Below are positions 1 to 5,378 of a stretch of 7,055 bases of DNA, piece by piece. The DNA lies in NCBI GenBank assembly GCA_017538005.1, contig JAFYJR010000104.1:1-7055 (forward strand), given 5' to 3'. Every line of letters starts with the position of its first letter. Position 1 is the stretch's first letter. The notes beneath the pieces are model-generated. The model searched no databases. It was not told the DNA's origin and was given only the letters and a program-made list of their open reading frames with translations. This DNA is from Clostridia bacterium (lineage in GTDB: Bacteria; Bacillota; Clostridia; Oscillospirales; Acutalibacteraceae). Position numbers and translations under genes: made by a program.

Positions 1-125
1 TCATATTTGCTCTCTGCTATCTTGTTCTGTTTGTACTCTGGGTGCAGGGTATCTCAAATGCCGCTGACGGAAAAGCGAAAGAACTTCCGTTTATCGGCAC
101 TTGGGAACTTCTGGACCTTGATTAA
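1..125 (+). CDS. C-terminal end of an unidentified, probably membrane, protein (5' truncated by window edge)
   Basis: An open frame enters from the left edge (codons in phase with base 3) and stops at TAA 123-125. The 40 visible residues begin with a hydrophobic stretch (IFALCYLVLFVLWVQGI) that looks like a final transmembrane helix. A short polar tail follows, ending in TWELLDLD. Support for a real gene is contextual: the stop lies 9 bases before a perfect terminator hairpin that separates it from the convergent operon. Another plus-strand frame is open across the same bases but runs through the hairpin and into the DUF5662 gene, so it is not credible. Too little is visible to name a family. 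It could be the last helix of a transporter or another integral membrane protein. Confidence 0.5.
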   Translation, partial: IFALCYLVLFVLWVQGISNAADGKAKELPFIGTWELLDLD

Positions 126-134
126 AACAAAATT

Positions 135-164
135 AAAGAAGGCTTGGTTTCCCAAGCCTTCTTT
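135..164. terminator. Bidirectional Rho-independent terminator
   Basis: A perfect 13-bp stem (135-147 paired with 152-164) closes a 4-base loop (TTTC). On the plus strand the stem runs into a T-rich tract with the one interruption TTTTTATTT. On the minus strand it is followed by TTTAATTTTGTTTT. It sits between the ends of two convergent genes, the plus-strand stop at 123-125 and the minus-strand stop at 165-167, and abuts the latter directly. It therefore probably terminates both transcripts. Confidence 0.9.
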
Positions 165-695
165 TTATTTGTCCAGATGTCTGATGTATCTGAAGGTTTC
201 TTTTTCACCCTTTTCTGCGAGCATTGTAAGGAGTTCCGTGAGAAAAGCCATGGTGTTTTGGTGCATCGGCACTTTTGAGCCGTGGCCCTGTAAATACTCG
301 AGAGGGGATCTGTCGGTATATTCCTTCTTCTTGTATACTTTGCAGGCTGCAACGCGGTCACAGAACATCTCAACGGCATATTTTTCGGGCATTTCAACGG
401 GCTCGACCGTATGGGTGAAAGTGTTGTAGTCCGTCCAGTATTCGAAATGATGTTTGTTGCGGCCCTTGTGGTGCATCCAGGCGGTGGAATAACCCTTGTC
501 TTTTCGCTCCGCGTCGTTCGGACTGCGGTTGCCCTGGTAGTACTTCGCGCCTATAAGAAACTCGGAAGGGTAATACTTGGTAAGGTCGTGCGTGATTCCC
601 TGCAGGGGAATGCCTGCCCTGAAGCAGTGCAGCATGACCAGAAATCTGTGCTTGTTTACCGTATGTAAGTGTCTTATGGCGTTTTGAATACTCAA
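165..695 (-). CDS. DUF5662 family protein
   Basis: This is a soluble 176-residue protein of unknown function that I recognise as DUF5662-like, a family common in Clostridia. Hallmarks are THDLTKYYPSEF (residues 35-46), KYYQGNRSPNDAER (51-64) and AWMHHKGRNKHHFEYW (72-87). The density of conserved His and Asp (H16, H36-D37, H75-H76, H82-H83, D113) loosely resembles an HD-type metal site; that is inference, not a family annotation. The start is TTG at 695. The frame is closed by the TAA of the preceding gene two codons upstream, the next Met is residue 21, and GAGGA at 703-707 lies 7 bases before the TTG. That ribosome site is inside the last codons of the upstream gene, so translation is probably coupled. 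It is the last gene of the operon and ends against the terminator. No membrane segment or signal peptide is visible, which makes it the only soluble member. Confidence 0.85.
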   Translation of the reverse strand: MSIQNAIRHLHTVNKHRFLVMLHCFRAGIPLQGITHDLTKYYPSEFLIGAKYYQGNRSPNDAERKDKGYSTAWMHHKGRNKHHFEYWTDYNTFTHTVEPVEMPEKYAVEMFCDRVAACKVYKKKEYTDRSPLEYLQGHGSKVPMHQNTMAFLTELLTMLAEKGEKETFRYIRHLDK

Positions 696-698
696 AGC

Positions 699-1763
699 TT
701 AATCCTCGTCTGAATTTGAAACGGGAGCCTGCATGTCAATAACTTTGAATTCGCCCTTCGCGTCTTTTGTGACGAAGACGATTTTGTCAAAGTCGTCAGT
801 GTATGTAGTGTCGCTCAAAAGAAGAACGTGTTTGAATGAGACACGGCAGCTGTACAGTGAATCCGAGTATTTTGTCAGACCGGATACCTGCATATCGTCG
901 TTTCTGTATCCGTTGTGCGCCTTTACGAACATCGTAATGCTTGAAGCCACGTTCTTGTAGAAGGGAGTGGATGTGTCGCAGAGTGAAGCAAGTGCTCCGA
1001 GACCGCCGTCTTTCTGCATATACGCTGCGTATGCCACAGCTGCTTTCTCAGCGATTTCCTTAATCTTGTCGCCGGTCGCCTGGTCGATGGTCTGGGCAAC
1101 GGTATAAGTGTTGCCGTTCTGTGAAACTTCAACCGCAACGCCGTTTTCCGTGGCAGCTACCGTAGGGGTGTCGGAGAGCAGACCGGTGATTTTCGCGGTC
1201 TGTGTGGGTGTGAGTGTCTTGACATCCACAGTCTCGGGAAGAGACTTGAATTCATTGTCCGTACGGAGATCATCAGGCACCGCTATACCGTTGACGGTGA
1301 TTTCGGTTCCCTTGGGAACAACGATTTCTATTGTTTTCAGAAGGTTCTTTGAGAGTTCGACATGGTCTACATCATATCCCTTGTCGAGCTTGTGTTTTTT
1401 AAGATAGACATTAAGTACCTTCTCGTCGCCGGCTTTGATGACGAAGGTCGCGTCGATGCCTTCCGGTTTGAAAGAACTGTGGGCAATGGAGTACTCTTTG
1501 CCTTCAACGGCAGCACTCAGAACACCCTTAAGGTTTTCCTCGGTCTCGAATTCGGAAATTTTAAGATCCATGTCTTTTACGAGACCTTTGTAGTCGCCCT
1601 TCTGCAGGTAGTTTGTGATTATGGTATTTACTATTGTCGCCGGTTGTGACTTCTCGTATGAGCGCAGCCAGGTGTAGAGCACCGCAAGTCCCGCGATAAG
1701 CAGGATGAGGAACAGTACTATTACCGAGAAGTATATTTTATAGAACTTTGATTTCTTTCTCAT
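699..1763 (-). CDS. Membrane-anchored extracytoplasmic protein of unknown function
   Basis: I do not recognise a named family in this 354-residue protein. A short basic N-terminus (MRKKSKFYK) precedes one hydrophobic helix at about residues 10-32, with no lipobox or clear cleavage site. It is therefore probably a signal anchor with some 320 residues outside the membrane. The ectodomain seems to have three parts. A first alpha/beta region begins at IVNTIITNYLQKGDYKGL. A small beta segment contains VPKGTEITVNGIAVP, a phrase typical of PEGA-like or carbohydrate-associated beta domains. The C-terminal region (KYSDSLYSCRVSFKH...) has an NTF2-like look. These fold guesses are inference. The tail is acidic (SNSDED). 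The start is ATG 1763 with GAGGG 7 bases upstream, and its ATGA overlaps the stop of the phosphodiester glycosidase gene, implying coupled synthesis and perhaps a shared complex. Confidence 0.75.
   Translation of the reverse strand: MRKKSKFYKIYFSVIVLFLILLIAGLAVLYTWLRSYEKSQPATIVNTIITNYLQKGDYKGLVKDMDLKISEFETEENLKGVLSAAVEGKEYSIAHSSFKPEGIDATFVIKAGDEKVLNVYLKKHKLDKGYDVDHVELSKNLLKTIEIVVPKGTEITVNGIAVPDDLRTDNEFKSLPETVDVKTLTPTQTAKITGLLSDTPTVAATENGVAVEVSQNGNTYTVAQTIDQATGDKIKEIAEKAAVAYAAYMQKDGGLGALASLCDTSTPFYKNVASSITMFVKAHNGYRNDDMQVSGLTKYSDSLYSCRVSFKHVLLLSDTTYTDDFDKIVFVTKDAKGEFKVIDMQAPVSNSDED
703..707 (-). promoter_or_regulatory. Ribosome binding site that fixes the TTG start of the DUF5662 gene
   Basis: GAGGA on the minus strand lies 7 bases before TTG 695-693. 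It sits inside the final codons of the upstream gene, whose TAA is at 701-699. No ATG or GTG in this frame lies between that stop and the TTG. The site and its spacing therefore support initiation at TTG and coupling to the upstream gene. Confidence 0.7.
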
Positions 1764-3181
1764 GATTCATCCCTCGGCATTACGATAAAGTATGTTGGAA
1801 TTCTGCGCGGTTTCGTGAAGGCTTTATAGCGGTTTACGAGACCCTGCTGCTGATATTCGTCAAGACCGTTCTTGTCAATCTTGTAGGCGTCCCAGTAATC
1901 GCGGTAGTAGAGCATGCTGGAGGAGCCGCCGTCGAGCGAACCCGCAGTTACGGCGCCGTACTCGACCATGAGGTCTATCATGTCGTTTCTCGTGGCGCCG
2001 ACGCTCTCCGCCGAGCGGCCGTCAGTTACAATCATGATGACAGTGCCGTCAGCGCGCTGTCCTATGGCTGTCTTCTGGGCTATGCCGAGGTTGTCATCGG
2101 CGTAGTTGAGTTTTACATTGTCGCCGTCACGCTCTATGATTACATTTTTGTACATAAAGCAGCAGCCGTCGCGAATTCCCATCTCGTCTGCCTTCGCTTT
2201 GCTGAGACCTTCGACGCAGACGAGATTGTTGTCTTTGTCAAAACCTATGAATGTGCCGCCTGTGGATGAACCCCATACGCATTTGCCCTGGGAGTAGGTG
2301 AGACCTATGGGCTGGGCGCCGGTGCCCTGTCCGCCGGGATCGGCGAATTCGCCGCCGTTTATTGCGGCCACGCACTTATATTTGTCGGCGATTTCAAAGA
2401 TACGCATACCGGCTGTGGCACCGGCGAAGTTATCCGAGGAAATACCGAGATTTACTCTAGAGGGGTCTTTTATCAGGAGGACATATGCTTTGTAGTTGGG
2501 CTCCTGACGGAAGATGAGTTTCATGCCGTCTACGGCATTTGACCACTCATCGTCTTCCTCTTCGGTAATGATGTCGTCAATTGCGACAACATCCGTGTTT
2601 ACGGAGTTGCTGGCATCCATGATGTCCTGAATGGTCTTTTCCGAAAGGAACAGACCCGGTACCCATTTCGTGGCGCTGGCCTGTTTTGCGGAAAGTACGC
2701 AGATGTTGCGTATCGTCGGACTCGGACCGTATGAGATAACGAGGCAGACTGAAGCTATGGTTATAATCAGCATGAGAAGGAGAGTGAAGAGGCACAGGAA
2801 GAATCTGCCGACATGATTCGGTTTCTTTACCGCGACTTCAGCGTAATCGTCGTCGTAATAATCCGGTGTCGGCGCTTTCTTTGCCTTTTTTTGCTTTTTC
2901 GGTTTTACTTTTTTGACCTTTTTAGGCTTTCTGACGGGCTCTTCATCGAAATCTTCGAAGTCATCCTCGGGTTCCTGCTGTTTAAAGGAACTCACGGGGA
3001 TGTAAACCTCCCTTGTCTGAATTCTCGGGGAAGTTTCCTTCTCGGTCGGTGACGAAATAGTCCGCGCAGGGGGAGTTCTGCTCACCCTTTCCGCACGGGG
3101 CGGTTCTTTCTTTACGGGCGCTGTGGTATCTTCATCTTCGTTGACGAGATATCTTGCAGCCAATTCTTCTAAATCATTCAT
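1760..3181 (-). CDS. Membrane-anchored phosphodiester glycosidase domain protein (NAGPA/PF09992-like)
   Basis: The 473 residues read in three parts. Residues 1-125 are a hydrophilic, low-complexity cytoplasmic tail with an acidic block (about 70-81), a Lys-rich block (about 85-103) and an Asp/Tyr block (107-113). Residues 126-150 form one transmembrane helix. The rest is an extracytoplasmic catalytic domain. Family signatures of NAGPA-type phosphodiester alpha-GlcNAcases and bacterial exopolysaccharide-associated relatives are AAINGGEF (272-279), IAQKTAIGQRADGTVIMIV (367-385), SVGATRNDM (393-401) and SLDGGSSSM (415-423). The domain ends with the usual strand IPTYFIVMP. Members cleave or remodel sugar-phosphodiester linkages; the substrate here is unknown. 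ATG 3181 has GGAGA about 9 bases upstream. The gene overlaps both neighbours by ATGA: its start overlaps the GT2-GtrA stop and its stop overlaps the next start. The context suggests action on a wall or surface glycan made with the GT2-GtrA protein. Confidence 0.9.
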   Translation of the reverse strand: MNDLEELAARYLVNEDEDTTAPVKKEPPRAERVSRTPPARTISSPTEKETSPRIQTREVYIPVSSFKQQEPEDDFEDFDEEPVRKPKKVKKVKPKKQKKAKKAPTPDYYDDDYAEVAVKKPNHVGRFFLCLFTLLLMLIITIASVCLVISYGPSPTIRNICVLSAKQASATKWVPGLFLSEKTIQDIMDASNSVNTDVVAIDDIITEEEDDEWSNAVDGMKLIFRQEPNYKAYVLLIKDPSRVNLGISSDNFAGATAGMRIFEIADKYKCVAAINGGEFADPGGQGTGAQPIGLTYSQGKCVWGSSTGGTFIGFDKDNNLVCVEGLSKAKADEMGIRDGCCFMYKNVIIERDGDNVKLNYADDNLGIAQKTAIGQRADGTVIMIVTDGRSAESVGATRNDMIDLMVEYGAVTAGSLDGGSSSMLYYRDYWDAYKIDKNGLDEYQQQGLVNRYKAFTKPRRIPTYFIVMPRDES

Positions 3182-4326
3182 ACTGTTTTCTCTCCGTCTG
3201 TCTCATTAATTTTTGAAGCTTTATTTGCAAACACCCAGCTTCTCTGGATACGGTAGTTCACAAAGAAGATGATGGTGTCAACGACTATCTTAAGAAGCGT
3301 CGTGATAAATGTTGCGCCGTCCGGTATGGGCAGAAGCCGTACGAGCGATGTTACGGCGAAGGCGGATACGAACATCTGCGGTATCGCGAGCGCGTAGTAT
3401 TTGAAAATCGTGTTGTCTTTCTGCTTTTCGTCCTTTTTCTCGTAGGTGAAGACTTTCTTCTTGTTTATGGTGTAATTTACAACCGAGGAAATCACGCGGG
3501 CGATGACGGTCGCGAAGAACTGGACGAGTGTCATGCTTTTGCCGAAGAGGGAGAATGCCGGGCCCGTGAAACCGACAGTTGTCAGAATCTTGAGCGCTAT
3601 GGCAAAGATGGTTATGTCAACGAGGAATGAAATCGCCGAGCTCGCGACATAAGCGAGAATGAACTTGTAGACAAGGAACGAGTCCTGTACTGTCCGAAAG
3701 TGCGAAGCGTGGTTTTCTTCAATGTAGACGGTTTCAATGGGAACTTCATCTATTTTAACACCGTTCTGCTTGAATTTTAAGAGCATATTTGTCTCATACT
3801 CGAAGCGTTCGCCTTCGATTTTGAGAAGCTCGGGGATGAGCGCGGTTGAGAATGCGCGAAGACCCGTCTGCGTATCGGAAATATGTATTCCGCAGAGTTT
3901 ATGGAATACAAAGAGGGTGATATTGTTGCCCATTTTGCTGCGCAGGGGGACATTGTCCTCTTTGAAGCAGCGCGCGCCGAGTATGCAGAGGTTTTTGTCG
4001 TCGCCTACGGCTTCGACGCACTTCTTCGCGTCGAGCGGCGCGTGCTGGCCGTCACCGTCCACGGTGACCATGTACTCGGCATCGGGAAGATTTTCGGCGA
4101 TGTACGCGAAGGCCGTCTTTAAGGCCGCGCCTTTGCCTTTGTTCTTCTCGTGGTGCAGCACGATGACGGAGTCCGAGGGCTCCGGGAAATTCTTTTTATG
4201 TTCCTCATCCGATCCGTCATCGACAAGAACAAAGCGCGAAAAGCCGGCGGCCTTCAGGCCTTCGACTGTCTGCGCAAGATGTTCGTCCGGATCAAGGGAC
4301 GGTATTATGACGATTGTTTTATCCAT
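3178..4326 (-). CDS. GT2 glycosyltransferase fused to GtrA-like flippase domain
   Basis: From ATG 4326 the protein has 382 residues. The N-terminal half (about 1-215) is a polyprenyl-phosphate-type GT-A transferase of the dolichyl-phosphate mannose synthase group. It shows IIPSLDP (7-13), the nucleotide-binding VDDGSD (35-40), NKGKGAALK (62-70), the metal-binding DGDGQH (90-95) and the acceptor-site DTQTGLRAF (151-159). The C-terminal half (about 222-368) has four predicted helices and the twin GtrA signatures VVNYTINKKKVF (282-293) and FFVNYRIQRSWVF (354-366). By family knowledge such proteins make undecaprenyl-phosphate-linked sugars and the GtrA part helps move them across the membrane; the sugar is unknown. 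A longer reading from TTG 4353 is unlikely, because AGGAAG (4332-4337) lies 5 bases before ATG 4326 (2 before the alternative ATG 4329). The start overlaps the upstream stop by 8 bases, and the stop forms ATGA with the next gene. Confidence 0.93.
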   Translation of the reverse strand: MDKTIVIIPSLDPDEHLAQTVEGLKAAGFSRFVLVDDGSDEEHKKNFPEPSDSVIVLHHEKNKGKGAALKTAFAYIAENLPDAEYMVTVDGDGQHAPLDAKKCVEAVGDDKNLCILGARCFKEDNVPLRSKMGNNITLFVFHKLCGIHISDTQTGLRAFSTALIPELLKIEGERFEYETNMLLKFKQNGVKIDEVPIETVYIEENHASHFRTVQDSFLVYKFILAYVASSAISFLVDITIFAIALKILTTVGFTGPAFSLFGKSMTLVQFFATVIARVISSVVNYTINKKKVFTYEKKDEKQKDNTIFKYYALAIPQMFVSAFAVTSLVRLLPIPDGATFITTLLKIVVDTIIFFVNYRIQRSWVFANKASKINETDGEKTV

Positions 4327-5209
4327 CATTGCTTCCTGTCTTCCTGTTTCCAAGATTTATAAACCATTTTGCGAGGGCGGCCTGTGTCTCTGCCGGTTCT
4401 TCTTTCCAGTCTCTGTAACCCGGTACAAGTGTGGCCGCGACTTTGTTTTTGCCTTTGGATTTTAAAAACAATATGAGGAATATGCAGAACACCACTACGC
4501 CTGCAAAGGCGACGAGTGAGTCTTTCATGGTGTCCAGAATGCCTATGTCAAGGTAACCGTTTAAAATTATCGGGTCGCCGTCCTTGACGTTTATAACCGT
4601 TGAGGTTATGTTGTTTATCTCAACCGGTACGTTTGTATCGTCAAAGAAGGTAGTGCTGAAGTGGTCCACACGTCTGTCTTTCTGCATATCCTTCTTCAGG
4701 ACCTGATCGGCGAAAAACTCAAAGTATTCCCAGAAAGTGCCGAAGAGCATCGTCATACCTGCCGCACTGCAGCAGGAGTAGAAAGGGGAGACCTTGAACT
4801 TCAGTTCTTTGTCTTTGGTGTAAATCTCAAGGAAAGAGAAAAAGAACGCGGTAAATATAAAACCGTACAGCGTGTGAAGCATTGTGTCCCACCAGGAGAC
4901 TATGCCCATGAAGTTAAAGACTTCTCCGACAGTGAAGAACGCCGTGATGAAGAGGAGTATTATTACTTCAAATACAGGCGGGAAGTCTGTGTTGTGCTTT
5001 CTTTCCCAGATGGCGGGGGTCCAGTAGAAGAAGAGGGCCATGAAGCACTGCGCGGATTTCAGCCAGTAGCCTTTTGCGGCGCAGATAACCATGAGGACAA
5101 TCGTAAACAGTCTGAGCGCAGTATAGAGATAAAACACGATTTTTGATTTGCCGTACTGCTCGGCCAGCAACCTGTTGAAACGGTAAATACCGTTTGACGT
5201 AAGCGACAT
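4319..5209 (-). CDS. YjdF/DUF2238-like polytopic membrane protein
   Basis: From ATG 5209 the product has 296 residues with about six hydrophobic helices (near 24-43, 52-66, 79-100, 111-129, 142-164 and 231-250). It ends in a cytoplasmic-looking charged tail. Motifs resemble the YjdF/DUF2238 family: WWDTMLHTLYGF (106-117), GTFWEYFEFFAD (157-168) and DTMKDSLVAFAGVV (226-239). The function of that family is not established. The roughly 57-residue hydrophilic stretch between the last two motifs looks longer than usual and would form an exposed loop. I rejected the longer reading from TTG 5320 because it would begin upstream of the best promoter (-10 at 5250-5255). ATG 5209 has GGGAG at 5219-5223, 9 bases away; ATG 5227 has no ribosome site. 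As first gene of the operon it probably works with the GT2-GtrA protein in envelope glycan handling, which is inference from context. Confidence 0.82.
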   Translation of the reverse strand: MSLTSNGIYRFNRLLAEQYGKSKIVFYLYTALRLFTIVLMVICAAKGYWLKSAQCFMALFFYWTPAIWERKHNTDFPPVFEVIILLFITAFFTVGEVFNFMGIVSWWDTMLHTLYGFIFTAFFFSFLEIYTKDKELKFKVSPFYSCCSAAGMTMLFGTFWEYFEFFADQVLKKDMQKDRRVDHFSTTFFDDTNVPVEINNITSTVINVKDGDPIILNGYLDIGILDTMKDSLVAFAGVVVFCIFLILFLKSKGKNKVAATLVPGYRDWKEEPAETQAALAKWFINLGNRKTGSNDG

Positions 5210-5218
5210 AAGGACATA

Positions 5219-5223
5219 CTCCC
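5219..5223 (-). promoter_or_regulatory. Ribosome binding site that fixes the YjdF-like start at 5209
   Basis: GGGAG on the minus strand lies 9 bases before ATG 5209. It overlaps the codons just after the alternative ATG 5227, which itself has only AT-rich sequence upstream. It therefore favours the 5209 start. Confidence 0.65.
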
Positions 5224-5249
5224 ACATTATATAGAAAATATACATAAAA

Positions 5250-5278
5250 ATTTTACCATATATTGTACCTATAAGCAA
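5250..5278 (-). promoter_or_regulatory. Promoter of the five-gene minus-strand operon (extended -10)
   Basis: Read on the minus strand, TTGCTT (5278-5273) is followed after 17 bases by TAAAAT (5255-5250), with TGG directly before the -10 (TGnTAAAAT, an extended -10). This is close to a vegetative sigma-70/SigA promoter. Initiation near 5243 would leave a leader of about 34 bases before the ribosome site and ATG 5209. No other convincing promoter is seen inside the overlapping gene set. Confidence 0.7.
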
Positions 5279-5284
5279 CAAGAT

Positions 5285-5318
5285 AAATATTACAAATTGC
5301 CTAAAATTACAAGTAGCC
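5285..5318. repeat. Imperfect tandem 17-bp repeat between divergent promoters
   Basis: Bases 5285-5301 and 5302-5318 are directly adjacent copies with 13 of 17 positions identical. They share the core ATTACAA followed by (A/G)T(T/A)GCC. The second copy reaches into the weak -35 region of the plus-strand promoter, and the first starts 7 bases from the -35 of the minus-strand promoter. Placement and helical-scale phasing suggest a regulator site. AT-rich chance similarity is possible, although the shared GCC end argues against it. Confidence 0.45.
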
Positions 5319-5343
5319 AAACGGCCTTTTTGTATGTTAAAAT
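5314..5343 (+). promoter_or_regulatory. Promoter of the lipase gene (extended -10)
   Basis: TAAAAT at 5338-5343 is preceded by TGT (5335-5337), giving the same TGnTAAAAT extended -10 as the divergent promoter. The -35 is weak: TAGCCA at 5314-5319 with an 18-base spacer matches four of six consensus positions. Initiation near 5350 would give a leader of about 29 bases ending in a strong ribosome site. The weak -35 overlaps the second tandem repeat copy, as expected for a regulated promoter. Confidence 0.6.
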
Positions 5344-5366
5344 AAACCTGTTACACAAAATGTTAT

Positions 5367-5371
5367 GGAGG
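5367..5371 (+). promoter_or_regulatory. Strong ribosome binding site of the lipase gene
   Basis: GGAGG lies 7 bases before ATG 5379, a near-ideal arrangement. An in-frame TAA at 5343-5345 with no start codon between it and ATG 5379 confirms this start. It also shows that no signal peptide has been missed upstream. Confidence 0.85.
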
Positions 5372-5378
5372 TTTTGAA

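Noticed and set aside
7..429. Open plus-strand frame of 140 codons at the left edge
   Set aside because: It runs through the terminator hairpin and across the antisense of the well-supported DUF5662 gene, and its translation has no domain-like pattern. A neighbouring frame ending at 125 explains the left edge better.
2855..2940. T-rich plus-strand stretch that could look like a poly-T or simple repeat
   Set aside because: It is the complement of the Lys-rich codons (AAA/AAG) in the glycosidase tail and is explained by coding.
3737..4465. Plus-strand frame of 242 codons opposite the GT2-GtrA gene
   Set aside because: It is antisense to a gene with clear GT2 motifs, is rich in Ser/Arg/Pro as expected of a shadow frame, and has no recognisable domain.
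4661..5146. Plus-strand frame of 161 codons inside the YjdF-like gene
   Set aside because: Its composition (many Glu, Arg and Val) is what antisense of hydrophobic helices gives. No ribosome site or motif supports it.
5319..5328. Possible third copy of the 17-bp repeat, or an operator palindrome after 5318
   Set aside because: The bases after 5318 do not match the repeat. The only small palindrome nearby, GCC-AAAC-GGC (5316-5325), has a stem of three pairs, too short to claim.
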